DNA of 64,000 nt from the NCBI RefSeq assembly GCF_024399335.1, contig NZ_CP075339.1, positions 2,170,001-2,234,000 of the forward strand, in the 5' to 3' direction. Every line of letters begins with the position of its first letter. Within the stretch, counting starts at the first letter, position 1. The notes below the pieces were generated by a model. It was not told the origin of the DNA, did no database searches, and saw nothing but the letters and a program-made list of their open reading frames with translations. This DNA is from Leucobacter aridicollis. Lineage in GTDB: Bacteria > Actinomycetota > Actinomycetes > Actinomycetales > Microbacteriaceae. Of the stretch, positions 26,874 to 36,352 are shown piece by piece. Made by a program: the position numbers and the translations under genes.

Positions 26874-27800
26874 TTACTCGAAGTAGTCCTCGTCGACCTC
26901 GACAGCGCTGAACCGCTGCTTCTCCTGCACACCGACGCGGTAGGCGATCATCAGGTCCACGAGCTTCGCGCCGTCGATGAGGATGATGCGCGACTGCACC
27001 TTCTTGGCGTAGTCGATCGCGCCTGAGGTGAACGCGCTCGTCGTGAGGAAGACGCCGCGCGAGGCTCCGAAGCCGTGCAGTGCCCCGACGAAGGCCTGGA
27101 TCGGCTCGCGGCCGACGTTGTTGCCTTCCTTGTAGCGCTTGGCCTGGATGTAGACCTGGTCGAGCCCGAGGGCGTCCTGGTCGATGAGCCCGTCGATGCC
27201 CTCGTCATTTGAGCCGCCGATGCGTCGGCCTCGCTGTGCTGCGCCACCGTATCCCATCTTGAGGAGCAGATCAACGACCGCCTGCTCGAAGAAGTCGGGG
27301 TGGCTGTTGCGAAGCCGGTCAAGCAGATCCTCACCGACGCTCGCCTCAATACGGGAGACGGCGTCCTCGATGACCTCGATCGGGTCGGAGATCTCATCGG
27401 ATGGTGGCACAGGCACCGAAGCCGGCACGGCGCTCTTGGTTTTCTCCGGCCAGAACGGGGCGAAGACCTCGCGAGCGAGCGCGTAGTCGAAGCCCTGAGG
27501 ATACTGCGCGAGGGCAGCCCTACCTGCGTCGGTGATCACGTAGTAGCCGCGCTCCGGCCGGTCGACCCACTTCGCCTTTCCGAGGTGGCTCAGCACCCAG
27601 CCCATGCGCTGCTCGTAGCGGGTGCCACCGGACTTGAGTGTCTCGGCACGTGCATCGTCGCTGACACCTGCGCGGTCGGCTACGGCGTCGAAGACTTCGC
27701 GCCGCTGGCGGCTTTGTCCGTCAGCGAGTACTTGGAGCGTGGGGATGACGTACTCGGGCCAGATTAAGACGAGTGAGGCTTCTTCGGGCATGGAGATCAT
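26874..27800 (-). CDS. mrr: Mrr-family restriction endonuclease
   Basis: 308 residues. The N-terminal ~110 form the Mrr winged-helix domain (WPEYVIPTLQVLADG, RYEQRMGWVLSHL, GYYVITDAGRAAL). The C-terminal catalytic domain has GSNDEGIDGLI and QVYIQAKRY, the D and QxK of the Mrr PD-(D/E)xK site, and FLTTSAFTSGAIDYA. Mrr enzymes cut methylated DNA, so it must tolerate the neighbouring methylase's mark or that mark must differ. An ATG nine bases in is an alternative start. Confidence 0.92.
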   Translation of the reverse strand: MISMPEEASLVLIWPEYVIPTLQVLADGQSRQRREVFDAVADRAGVSDDARAETLKSGGTRYEQRMGWVLSHLGKAKWVDRPERGYYVITDAGRAALAQYPQGFDYALAREVFAPFWPEKTKSAVPASVPVPPSDEISDPIEVIEDAVSRIEASVGEDLLDRLRNSHPDFFEQAVVDLLLKMGYGGAAQRGRRIGGSNDEGIDGLIDQDALGLDQVYIQAKRYKEGNNVGREPIQAFVGALHGFGASRGVFLTTSAFTSGAIDYAKKVQSRIILIDGAKLVDLMIAYRVGVQEKQRFSAVEVDEDYFE

Positions 27801-27841
27801 TATCTCAGGTCACCTAGTACCTCTTCGATAGCGTTGGGGAC

Positions 27842-28456
27842 ATGGTCAGAACCGTGATTACACAGCTGGCTCTGCTCGGCGCGCTCATCCTGGGTGTAAT
27901 TTTGGCGGGAGATCTTGATGAGATCTTTTCGTCAGCGCTGAATACAGGGCTGATACTTGGAACCCTTGCGCTCGCGATTGTCGCAGCTATATGGGAAATT
28001 GTGGGTGCGACACGAGGGCGTCCGCACAAGTACAAGGGCCGACGACGTGATGAGAAGATTCTCAAGTACATGACACGGCTACTGAGCTCGGAGGAACAAT
28101 GTGTCATGTCGTCGAATGACCTGAGCTGGGTAAAGGGCAAAGCGCGTACTGCACTCTTCACCAAAGCGAAAAAAGAGTCACTAACGCTCCTTATGCCGAA
28201 GCCGACCCAGCTAAGCCAGGAACTGGAAAAGCAAGGGGCGACGGCCTTTTATTATGGCGACGATGACTATAAGTTCCGAAGTAGGTTCACCTTGGTGAAT
28301 CCCGATAGATCAGACGCCCGCGTCGCAATTGGATACGGGACCTCCGACGCGCATGTAATTCGGGTCATCCAGACGAAAGACGATCCTGCCATACATCTCG
28401 TCGAAGACCTCTTCAGTCTCCTGAAGCGGTCTTCGCGATCAGAGGCCGCAAAATGA
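27842..28456 (+). CDS. Two-membrane-helix protein paired with a methyltransferase
   Basis: 204 residues. Two hydrophobic helices lie at about residues 5-23 and 33-54. A basic loop (RGRPHKYKGRRRDEK) and a ~145-residue cytosolic domain follow, with RFTLVNPDRSDARVAIGYG near its middle. No nuclease or NTPase motif is obvious. Its stop overlaps the methyltransferase start (ATGA). The 2TM-plus-sensor-domain shape resembles membrane effectors of phage-defence systems, but that is an analogy. The gene is lower in GC than its neighbours. Confidence 0.65.
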   Translation: MVRTVITQLALLGALILGVILAGDLDEIFSSALNTGLILGTLALAIVAAIWEIVGATRGRPHKYKGRRRDEKILKYMTRLLSSEEQCVMSSNDLSWVKGKARTALFTKAKKESLTLLMPKPTQLSQELEKQGATAFYYGDDDYKFRSRFTLVNPDRSDARVAIGYGTSDAHVIRVIQTKDDPAIHLVEDLFSLLKRSSRSEAAK

Positions 28457-29190
28457 GCAATACAATCAGATTCCTCGCGCAGAAGAGCCAGAGCGAGATC
28501 ACCCGTGAGTGGGATCAGATAGCTCCTATCCGAGACTCGCAGATAGGAGCCCATGCGGACCCTTCTTTCAGTGAGGTGCTCGAACCTTGGATCTTGAGGC
28601 ATCTCGGGTCGGCTAGGTCAATTCTCGATGTTGGTTGCGGCACCGGTCGACTCACTGCGAGGCTTCGCGAAAGAGCATCGACAGTTGTGGGTATCGACCC
28701 AAGCTCTGCGAGTGTGGAGATCGCTCGGCGACACGATTCGTCTGGCAGCTATGAAGTATCGACAGTAGAGGAATGGGCGGCTTCCAAATCGGATTCACGC
28801 TTTGACATAGTGGTCGCGAACATGGTCCTGATGGACACTCTTCACCTTGACGACGTGTGTGCGTCAATTGCTAGGATCGCGCAGAAAGGACGCGTAGTTG
28901 CAACGATCACACACCCGGCGTTTTGGCCGATCTACTGGGGATACTCACAGGCTGCCGGCTTCAACTATTCGGAGGAGCTTGTAGTGGAGGCCCCGTTCAA
29001 GACGAGCGCGTTGGAGTACACACTGAACGCCACCCACATTCACAGACCGTTGGATATGTATCTCGAAACCTTCAGGCGGAACGGAATCCGAATCACACGA
29101 CTTGAGGAACTCCGTGGACCAGAGCCAGCAGCTTCATTTCCATTCCCCCGTTTCATTGGGATAGTGGCAGAAGTGGATGAGGCTCAGTAG
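28453..29190 (+). CDS. Class I SAM-dependent methyltransferase
   Basis: 245 residues. Motif I ILDVGCGTGRL (about residues 56-66), an acidic end of beta 2 in VVGIDPSSASVEIA, and motif IV-like FDIVVANMVLMDTLHLDD identify a small-molecule or protein type methyltransferase of the UbiE/Methyltransf_11 group. There is no NPPY, so DNA adenine methylation is unlikely. It is coupled to the 2TM protein, and low GC suggests the two arrived together. Confidence 0.82.
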   Translation: MSNTIRFLAQKSQSEITREWDQIAPIRDSQIGAHADPSFSEVLEPWILRHLGSARSILDVGCGTGRLTARLRERASTVVGIDPSSASVEIARRHDSSGSYEVSTVEEWAASKSDSRFDIVVANMVLMDTLHLDDVCASIARIAQKGRVVATITHPAFWPIYWGYSQAAGFNYSEELVVEAPFKTSALEYTLNATHIHRPLDMYLETFRRNGIRITRLEELRGPEPAASFPFPRFIGIVAEVDEAQ

Positions 29191-29196
29191 CTATAT

Positions 29197-29332
29197 CCGT
29201 TCAATAAACGGCCGTTAGTCGAATCTGAACAGGAGTTGCGACGAGCTTCGCGACACGAGCAAGATTCGTTCAGAAACCCGTTCAAATACCTGTAGCGTGG
29301 AGTGCGGAGACTGAACAGGTTTGTTGAACGGA
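29197..29332. promoter_or_regulatory. res-like array of six half-sites before the resolvase
   Basis: Six related 10-mers of the form (C/T)(C/T)(G/T)GTTCA(A/G) lie in 136 bp. Three or so face right (about 29,197, 29,265 and 29,278) and three left (about 29,224-29,233, 29,310-29,319 and 29,323-29,332). This is the size and mixed orientation of a serine-resolvase recombination site with internal subsites, and it overlaps the gene's ribosome site. Confidence 0.6.
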
Positions 29333-29342
29333 AGGAGTCGTC

Positions 29343-29906
29343 ATGGCGCTCGTCGGGCTCGTGCGGGTCAGCACGAAGGGCCAGGAGACCGCGCGACAGC
29401 ACGACGTGCTCGACCCGATCTGCGTGAAGGTATTCGAGGAGAAGGTCAGCGGCAAGCTCGCGGTGAAGGACCGCCCCGGGCTCACGGCGGCGCTGGACTA
29501 CCTGCGCGACGGCGACATGCTCACCGTCCAGGAGGTCGACCGACTCGGCCGGAACCTGCTTGAAGGGCTGATCGTGCTCAACGACCTCTTCGAGCGCAGC
29601 ATCGCGGTGAAAGTACTCGATGGCATCGCCGCGGGCGAGCACACCGAGCGGTCGCTGATCCTCGACCTGGCGCTCGCACTGGCGGAGGATCGCCGGCGCG
29701 ACATCAGCCGCAAGACCAAGAACGGACTCGAAGCCGCGCGCAAGCGTGGCAAGGTCGGCGGGCGGCCTCGGGTGATCGACGACGACAAGCGCGCGATCAT
29801 CCTCGCCAGACGCGCGAAGGGCGAGTCGATTAGGGTCATCGCCCGGGTGCTCGACGTCTCCGTGGGCAGCGTGCACGCCGTGCTCGCTGAGGAGTCCGCT
29901 GACTAG
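29343..29906 (+). CDS. Serine resolvase/invertase
   Basis: 187 residues of the small resolvase type. The catalytic serine is in GLVRVSTKGQ (about residue 10), a DRLGRNLLEGL helix follows (arginine of the active site), then the SRKTKNGLEAARKRGKVGGRP linker into a C-terminal HTH (GESIRVIARVLDVSVGSVHAVL). ATG at 29343 with GGAAGGAG upstream. With the half-site array it probably resolves multimers of the element or autoregulates. It is distinct from the large integrase at the left end. Confidence 0.92.
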   Translation: MALVGLVRVSTKGQETARQHDVLDPICVKVFEEKVSGKLAVKDRPGLTAALDYLRDGDMLTVQEVDRLGRNLLEGLIVLNDLFERSIAVKVLDGIAAGEHTERSLILDLALALAEDRRRDISRKTKNGLEAARKRGKVGGRPRVIDDDKRAIILARRAKGESIRVIARVLDVSVGSVHAVLAEESAD

Positions 29907-30050
29907 CACTACTGCAAATTGCTACTCCGAGCACCGGCCGGTGTTCGGTCGGAGATTTCGATGTCGTCGGGCTCTACTAAAGTGAAGGTAATTGGTGCAT
30001 CTCGGCGTTCCTGGATGGGCCTATGAGTACACAGGAATCGAGGGTGATCA

Positions 30051-33000
30051 GTGGCGGGGAAGCGAGCGACGCTGGATGCGTTGAAAGTGTGGCGAGAGAG
30101 TCTGGTGGGTCTCGATCGCCGTAGTCGGTTGATCAGGTTCAATCCCCCGAAGAGGTCGTCACTCACCTTCGACACTCCGGGCCTGGACGAGCTGCAGGGC
30201 CTCGTTGCCTCCGGAAAACCGCTCGTGTTACAGGGCGACCAACTCGAAGTTGACGAGGACGGAGAGGAGCGACTCGTCAGACCTCCGCTCGGTCGCAATG
30301 CGCTCCATATCCCCAGACCGGACAGCGACATCGGAACTATTGCGCGCACTCTGATGCGCAAGGCGAATCAGGAGTTCCTCGACCGCGGACTTTCGGTTCT
30401 CTACATCGCATTCGGTATGCTCCGCTGGAAGGACGTCGACGGCTCGGACATGGCGAGCCCACTGTACCTGGTCCCTGTTGAGCTCATACCCGAGGGTCCG
30501 CGTGCGACTCCGAAGCTCGTGGGCAGCGATGACGATGCCGTTCTCAACTCGGCGCTGCCGTTGAGGCTAGCCGAGTTCGGGGTGGTCTGGCCTTTGCTCG
30601 AGGAAGTAGAGGATCTTCGAGTTTCGGAGATCCTCGAGTTGTTCAGGAAGCGTCTGTCAGCGGCTCCGGATCTCAAAGGCTGGGAGCTCCGTCCAGAGGC
30701 TCACCTCGCAACCTTTTCTTTCACTAAGGAGGCGATGTACAAAGACCTGCTTGACAATCAGGATGTCATCTCAGACCACCCGGTCGTGCAGGCACTCGCC
30801 AATGGTGACCCAACAAGCCAGACTGACGAGTTCCAGTTCGATCCGATCGATCCCGCGGACATCGACGAGAGCGCTCCACCGGAGAAGACGCCGTTCGTGC
30901 TCGACGCGGACTCTTCGCAGCGCGCAGCGGTGGCCGCGGCTCTCGCCGGGCGCAGCTTCGTCATGGACGGTCCTCCGGGCACGGGAAAGTCACAGACGAT
31001 CGCGAACATGATCGGCGCGCTGATGCACTCGGGGAAGTCCGTGCTGTTCGTATCGGAGAAGATCGCCGCGCTCGACGTCGTGCGGAACAGGTTGAAAGAT
31101 GCCGGGCTCGGAAGCTACCTTCTGGAGCTACACTCGCACAAGGCCAACAGGCGCGAGGTCGCGGTCGAACTGCTTCAGACGCTGGAGAACGTGGCGCAGC
31201 CGCCGAGCGGGATGTCGGCGCCGTCGCGGGCCTCGCTGGTCGACAAGCGAAAGCGGCTGAACGCTTACGCGTCAGCGATGAACGAGAACCGGTCGCCACT
31301 TGAACTGTCGTTGCACGACGTCCTTGGGCTACTTGCGGGTCTCGTCGATGTGCCTGCTGCTCCGGTCCCGGAGCGCTCGCCGCTGGGGCTCGACCAGGCC
31401 GGGCTTTCTGACCTCTACGATGCGCTCCGCAGGTTAGAACGAAACTGGAGGCCCGCAGCCCAGGGCAGGTCGTTCCTTTGGAGAGATATCGTCGACGAGA
31501 CCTCGCTCGAGGCACGCCTGTGGGCCGCCGAACGGGCGCTACAGGAGCTCCGCGGCACGATGCAGGTCAACTTCGGGCTGGTTAGGTCCTTTGATCTGGA
31601 CCGGCCGGACCGGGCTAGACAGCTGATTGAGTTGCTGGATTTGCAGCATTCCGAGCGCCCGGCATCGGCCGATGACCGTTGGCTGATTGCCGCCGACCTC
31701 GCCCCCATTGAGGCGAGCCGAGCCGAGCTTGGTTCCCTGCTCGACGATTACCGGGCAAAAACCACCGCGGTGAAGGCACTGAGTGGGGTTCCATACAGCT
31801 CTTTTCCTCAGAACGCGCCCTCCGAGGTTGTCCAGCCCGCTGTTGCAGGCAGCATCGTGCTCGGATCCCAGAATGCTGAGCAGCTACGTGCCTTCGGCAA
31901 ATACTTGTCACACCATGCTGCGGGTCTGGCCTCGGCCATAACGTCGCTACGAGGGCTCGCACAGATAGCTGGCCTCCCTGAGCCGAGCTCGTACTCCGAG
32001 GCAGACCGCGTGGTGCGGATGATCGATCTGAGGGCTAATGGAGCTTTGCTGGAGACTACCTGGCTGACGCCTGCAGGCCTCCAAGCCGCGAGAAGCGCCG
32101 CTGCAGAGATTCGACTGAAGGCGATGGAGCTCGACAGGGCCGAAGGGCGCGCGCATTCGTTGTACAGGGCTGAGGCACTTGGTGCCCCGCTGCGGGAGCT
32201 TCAGGACAGATTCAGCAATCTGCATACTGGGCTGCGGAAGCTCTCAGGGGCATATCGCACCGACAAGAAGGCTGTGGCAGCTCTCCTGGCGGATGCTTCC
32301 CAAGTGAAGTCGGGTATCTCACGGCTCTCCGAGGCCATCGCGTGGTCGGAAGCGACTGAAGCATTTGAGAGCGTTGGCGTAGTGCACTCGCAGGCACTTG
32401 GCAGACACTGGCAAGGCCGCGACACCGATTGGGAAGGCCTGGACCGGTTGTTTGGTGTCGCCGACGAGGTGATCGCGTTGTCGGGCGGTACCGTGCAGCC
32501 GCAGACCGTGGAGTACTTCACTGCTGGGGTTCCTGAGCCCGCTCACCAGCAGATGGCCGCGACCGCTTCCGCGGCGCTCGGTTCCTGGCGGAGCTCTCTC
32601 GGACCTGCTCCGGCTCTCACGGGTCGGCAGGAGCTGCTTATGTTGCCGATGCAGGCATCGCTGGACTGGATCGAGGCGCACCAGGAACCCATCGCGGACG
32701 CGCTCTCGGTGGTCGAAGCGGTGAACGCGGTGACCGGCCGCGACCACACAGTCGACCACTCGGTCACGATCCTCCGCTCTTGCGAGGACGCCCGCGACGT
32801 CGCGGCGGGCCTGGACGCCTCCAGATTGGAGTACGAAGAACGCTTCGGGGCGCTGTTCCAGGGATCCGCGACGGACCTTGACCGCATCGATTCGGTGATC
32901 TCGTGGGCCAAGCGCATCCGGAGCGCGGCTCCGACGGGTGCACTGACGCCGGAGCAGCTGACCGCTTTAGTCTCGTCCACCCCTGTCTCAGCTCTGCCTG

Positions 33001-35456
33001 GGTCACTCGCGAAGTGGGAAGGCGATCGCGACGCAGTGATCGGAGCTTTCGCGCCCTCGCGCAGGGAGGAACTTCTCGAAGAGTTCGCTGAGTTCGACGG
33101 CGCCGCGGGTCTCATAGAGGAGCTCGGCTCTGACACGGTCGGGCAGCAGGAATGGTTCGACTACATGGAGATCCGCGAGTACCTGAGGATGCACGACCTG
33201 GACTCGACCATCGAGTTCTGCATCGAGATGCGGGTCCCGGCATCGGACGTGCCGCGGGTTGTGGAGCGGGCGCTCCTCAGGGCATGGGCCGACGCACAGA
33301 TCCGGGACGACGAGCGGCTGCACCCGCTCCTGGCGACGGACAGGGAGGCGCTCGTCGACGAGTTCAAGGCACTGGACCTCGAGGTCATAGCTGCCGCCAC
33401 CGGCGACATTGTCCGGGCGGCGAATGCGCGCCGTCCATCGAACACGTCGCTGGGAGAACCAGCTCTCCTCCGGAGGGAAGGGATGAAGCAGCGTCGGCAC
33501 ATGTCAGTGAAGTCCCTGATCTCGCAGGCCAGAAACGCTGTCCAGGCGATAAAGCCCGTATTCATGATGTCGCCGCTCGCTGTGTCTCAGTATCTGCCGT
33601 CCGACATGAAGTTTGACGTGGTGATCTTCGACGAAGCCTCGCAGGTTACCCCCGGGGACTCGATCAACTGCATCTACCGTGGACGCGCATTCATACTTGC
33701 AGGCGACGACAAGCAGCTGCCTCCGACGTCGTTCTTTGATCGTGCAACGGAGACAGACGAGGATGTGGAGCTCGACTCCGACGTGCAGGACTTCCAGTCC
33801 ATCCTGGAGCTGGCGAAGTCGGCCGGTGCGTTCCGCAACCTCGGTCTGCGATGGCACTACAGGTCCCGCCACGAGGCGCTGATCGCATTCTCGAACTACC
33901 GTTTCTACGAGGGTAAGCTGGTAACTTACCCCTCGGCGCAAGAGGATGGCCCGGACCTCGGTGTGGAGTTCTTCCTGGCGGACGGCCTGTACAGGCGAGG
34001 CGGCGGCGCAGACAACCCGCGTGAGGCCAAAGTCGTCGCCGAGCGAGTAATCCATCACTATCGGACGAGGCCCGGAGCCTCGCTCGGGGTGGTCACGTTC
34101 TCTGTGGCGCAGGCCTCGGCGGTGACCGCGGCCGTCGACGAGCTCAGGGAGTCGCACCGCGACCTCGACGAGCACTTCGACAAGAGCGACCGCCTCGACG
34201 GCTTCTTCGTCCGGTCGCTTGAGTCAGTGCAAGGCGACGAGCGTGACGTGATCATTTTCTCGGTGGGCTACGGCCCCGACGAGGCAGGAAAGGTCTCGAC
34301 AAACTTCGGCGTACTCAACAAGGAGAAAGGATGGCGGCGACTGAACGTCGGCATCACGCGAGCGAGGCAGCGCATCGAGGTCGTGTCTTCGATGGAGGCG
34401 CACGACATCCCCGCCTCGCAGAACGAGAACGTCGAGGCGCTGCGGGCCTACCTCGACTTTGCGAAGCGCGGCATCGAGGTGCTTGGGACCCAGTCCTCAG
34501 CGACGGGGCTCATGCCGGAGTCGCCGTTCGAAGAGTCGGTGATCCGCACGATCGAATCGTGGGGGTACAAAGTGGAGCCCCAGGTCGGCGCTGCGGGCTT
34601 CCGTATCGACCTCGCCGTTCGGCACCCCGCGAAGTCCGGCGTATTCGCGATCGGGGTCGAGTGCGACGGCTACCAGTACCACTCTTCGCCCACAGCGCGC
34701 GACCGTGACCGCCTGCGCGACCAAGTACTCGAGGGGCTCGGATGGACCTTACACCGGATCTGGGGCACATCCTGGTATCGGGATAGGGCCTCGGAGGAGC
34801 AGCGTCTCCGGACCGCGATCGAGGACGCCATCGTAGGCAGGACCTCAGCAATGAGGCGGAGCCGTCCCGAGCTGGTGCGCCCGGACGTCGAGACTGTGCC
34901 CGCGCAGTCGGAGGCGTCCCAGGACTGGGCCGTGAGTTACAAGAAGGTTGCGGAACAGGACCTGCCGCTATGGGCCGACGCGGGCGAGCCCGGCAGCCAC
35001 GTGTACCTGATCGAGCCGCTGTCCAACCTCGCGAGGACCGAAGGGCCGGTCCACATGGCGCTGGTCCTTGAGCGGATCAGAGATTGGTGGTACATCGGCA
35101 GGATCTCCCAGAGGATGAAGGAGAACATCGACCTGGCGATCGAGATGGCCGATGTCGTACGCGAGGGCGACTTCATCGACCTCCCGGGCCGACCGGTCAC
35201 GAAGGTCCGGAGCAACGGCAATCAGCGCAAGCCGGAGCAAGTCCATATCGACGAGTTCGCGAGGGCCGTCGAGCTCCTCGTCCAAGACGTCGGCGGGGCC
35301 TCCCGCTCGGAGGTCGCGGTGCAGATCGCGAGGCTTTACGGCTGGAACAGGAACGGCTCGATTCTCGATGCGCGCCTGAACCAGGCGATCGACCGAGCTG
35401 TCAAGAATGGTCGGGTGGTAGACCAGGACGGGAGGCTCACTCGGCACTTGGGTTAG
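30051..35456 (+). CDS. Giant DUF4011-helicase-Vsr-like nuclease-DUF3320 protein (Hhe-like)
   Basis: 1,801 residues. A DUF4011-like N-terminus spans about 10-250. SF1 helicase Walker A is GPPGTGKSQT (about 305-314), followed by a long ~850-residue insert. Then come the second helicase half with IFDEASQV (about 1192), DDKQLPP, and NVGITRARQR (about 1430). A Vsr/MTES_1575-type nuclease has D in FRIDLAV (about 1518) and ECDGYQYH (about 1535), and the end (about 1640-1797) is DUF3320. The order matches, as I recall, a single-gene phage-defence system named Hhe. The start is a GTG with AGGGTGA upstream. Confidence 0.85.
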   Translation: MAGKRATLDALKVWRESLVGLDRRSRLIRFNPPKRSSLTFDTPGLDELQGLVASGKPLVLQGDQLEVDEDGEERLVRPPLGRNALHIPRPDSDIGTIARTLMRKANQEFLDRGLSVLYIAFGMLRWKDVDGSDMASPLYLVPVELIPEGPRATPKLVGSDDDAVLNSALPLRLAEFGVVWPLLEEVEDLRVSEILELFRKRLSAAPDLKGWELRPEAHLATFSFTKEAMYKDLLDNQDVISDHPVVQALANGDPTSQTDEFQFDPIDPADIDESAPPEKTPFVLDADSSQRAAVAAALAGRSFVMDGPPGTGKSQTIANMIGALMHSGKSVLFVSEKIAALDVVRNRLKDAGLGSYLLELHSHKANRREVAVELLQTLENVAQPPSGMSAPSRASLVDKRKRLNAYASAMNENRSPLELSLHDVLGLLAGLVDVPAAPVPERSPLGLDQAGLSDLYDALRRLERNWRPAAQGRSFLWRDIVDETSLEARLWAAERALQELRGTMQVNFGLVRSFDLDRPDRARQLIELLDLQHSERPASADDRWLIAADLAPIEASRAELGSLLDDYRAKTTAVKALSGVPYSSFPQNAPSEVVQPAVAGSIVLGSQNAEQLRAFGKYLSHHAAGLASAITSLRGLAQIAGLPEPSSYSEADRVVRMIDLRANGALLETTWLTPAGLQAARSAAAEIRLKAMELDRAEGRAHSLYRAEALGAPLRELQDRFSNLHTGLRKLSGAYRTDKKAVAALLADASQVKSGISRLSEAIAWSEATEAFESVGVVHSQALGRHWQGRDTDWEGLDRLFGVADEVIALSGGTVQPQTVEYFTAGVPEPAHQQMAATASAALGSWRSSLGPAPALTGRQELLMLPMQASLDWIEAHQEPIADALSVVEAVNAVTGRDHTVDHSVTILRSCEDARDVAAGLDASRLEYEERFGALFQGSATDLDRIDSVISWAKRIRSAAPTGALTPEQLTALVSSTPVSALPGSLAKWEGDRDAVIGAFAPSRREELLEEFAEFDGAAGLIEELGSDTVGQQEWFDYMEIREYLRMHDLDSTIEFCIEMRVPASDVPRVVERALLRAWADAQIRDDERLHPLLATDREALVDEFKALDLEVIAAATGDIVRAANARRPSNTSLGEPALLRREGMKQRRHMSVKSLISQARNAVQAIKPVFMMSPLAVSQYLPSDMKFDVVIFDEASQVTPGDSINCIYRGRAFILAGDDKQLPPTSFFDRATETDEDVELDSDVQDFQSILELAKSAGAFRNLGLRWHYRSRHEALIAFSNYRFYEGKLVTYPSAQEDGPDLGVEFFLADGLYRRGGGADNPREAKVVAERVIHHYRTRPGASLGVVTFSVAQASAVTAAVDELRESHRDLDEHFDKSDRLDGFFVRSLESVQGDERDVIIFSVGYGPDEAGKVSTNFGVLNKEKGWRRLNVGITRARQRIEVVSSMEAHDIPASQNENVEALRAYLDFAKRGIEVLGTQSSATGLMPESPFEESVIRTIESWGYKVEPQVGAAGFRIDLAVRHPAKSGVFAIGVECDGYQYHSSPTARDRDRLRDQVLEGLGWTLHRIWGTSWYRDRASEEQRLRTAIEDAIVGRTSAMRRSRPELVRPDVETVPAQSEASQDWAVSYKKVAEQDLPLWADAGEPGSHVYLIEPLSNLARTEGPVHMALVLERIRDWWYIGRISQRMKENIDLAIEMADVVREGDFIDLPGRPVTKVRSNGNQRKPEQVHIDEFARAVELLVQDVGGASRSEVAVQIARLYGWNRNGSILDARLNQAIDRAVKNGRVVDQDGRLTRHLG

Positions 35457-35764
35457 ACCGTGAGCCACTCGGATGCATCGGGCGTGGGCAGCTCCTGTCG
35501 GAAACGGCGAAGGTTTGCCGGCTTCGATGCGATGGTCGTGGCCTTCCTCGTGCTGGGGCGCGGTTCATACCTACGGATGCAGCACGCTCAGATGCTCGGT
35601 TGCCCACACCCGGGAGGAAGCAGCGCCATTCGTTTAGTGATTTCTCACCAGCGGGAGATACGAGTTTCCCGATGACCCGGTATCTTCCACCTGGGCAGCA
35701 TCACCGATGCAGCAGGTGATGCCCTCAGCGGAGGACACTCTCCGCGAGGTGTGGAACGATGCTT
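35457..35764. other. Gap downstream of the giant helicase
   Basis: About 300 bases where I see no convincing gene. A short plus-strand frame opens at once (35,460) but has no typical start signal or recognisable content. The region ends in a strong terminator. Confidence 0.4.
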
Positions 35765-35807
35765 AAAGCAAAGACCCCGAGGCGTCACGCCTTGGGGTCT
35801 TTGCTTT
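35765..35807. terminator. Bidirectional terminator between convergent units
   Basis: 19-bp stem AAAGCAAAGACCCCGAGGC with one wobble pair and a GTCAC loop. It has U-runs on both strands and serves both the helicase gene and the minus-strand ssb-dprA operon. Confidence 0.9.
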
Positions 35808-35828
35808 CGCGTGTGCGCCTGCTGGGGC

Positions 35829-36143
35829 TCAGACGATCACCCTCATCCTCACCACGCGCGAGCCGAATGGCCCGATGCTGATTTCCTCGACTTCCTCGCA
35901 GATGCCAGCGGCCACGAGAGCCGCCGGCAGGCCGAAGTGCTCGCTGTAGTCGCGGACGAATATCTCGCCGGGGAACGCGACATAGCCGTCCCGGAGCAAG
36001 CTCACTGTGAGGACTTCATCCTCGCCAGTTTCGGGGTCTACCAAACACAGGCTGCTCTTTACCGAGTCGTAGTGGAGCTCTCCCTCCAGCTCGATCTCGC
36101 TGAGCCGGAGAGATACCGCTTCGCGGTGCATTGCCCATGTCAT
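35829..36143 (-). CDS. Unknown 104-residue protein, end of the ssb-dprA operon
   Basis: A beta-rich small protein (LRLSEIELEGELHYDSV, VLTVSLLRDGYVAFPGEIFVRDYSEHFG). Overlaps the preceding gene by ATGA. No family recognised. Confidence 0.6.
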   Translation of the reverse strand: MTWAMHREAVSLRLSEIELEGELHYDSVKSSLCLVDPETGEDEVLTVSLLRDGYVAFPGEIFVRDYSEHFGLPAALVAAGICEEVEEISIGPFGSRVVRMRVIV

Positions 36144-36352
36144 CGTCGGTTCACTTCTTTCTCTAGTCGGTACACGGCGTGCCCAAGCTGGTTGAACCCG
36201 GCGAAGCGAACTGCGCCGCCGAGAGCGAGCTCAGCTGCCCTCGTCGCGAGGTCAGGAGCCGTGTGGAGCGGGATCACGACCAAGTTCCCACGGTCGATCA
36301 CCAGGCTGCGCGCCCTGACGTGGACGGCGAGGCTGTCATCCTGGGACCTCAT
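36140..36352 (-). CDS. Unknown 70-residue protein
   Basis: Small, mostly beta-like (VRARSLVIDRGNLVVIPL) with four-base overlaps to dprA upstream and the next gene downstream. The coupling on both sides is the main evidence that it is real. Confidence 0.55.
   Translation of the reverse strand: MRSQDDSLAVHVRARSLVIDRGNLVVIPLHTAPDLATRAAELALGGAVRFAGFNQLGHAVYRLEKEVNRR

Noticed and set aside
28522..28550. GCTCCTATC/GATAGGAGC 9-bp inverted repeat
   Set aside because: Lies inside the methyltransferase coding region near its start; no evidence for a regulatory role beyond coincidence.
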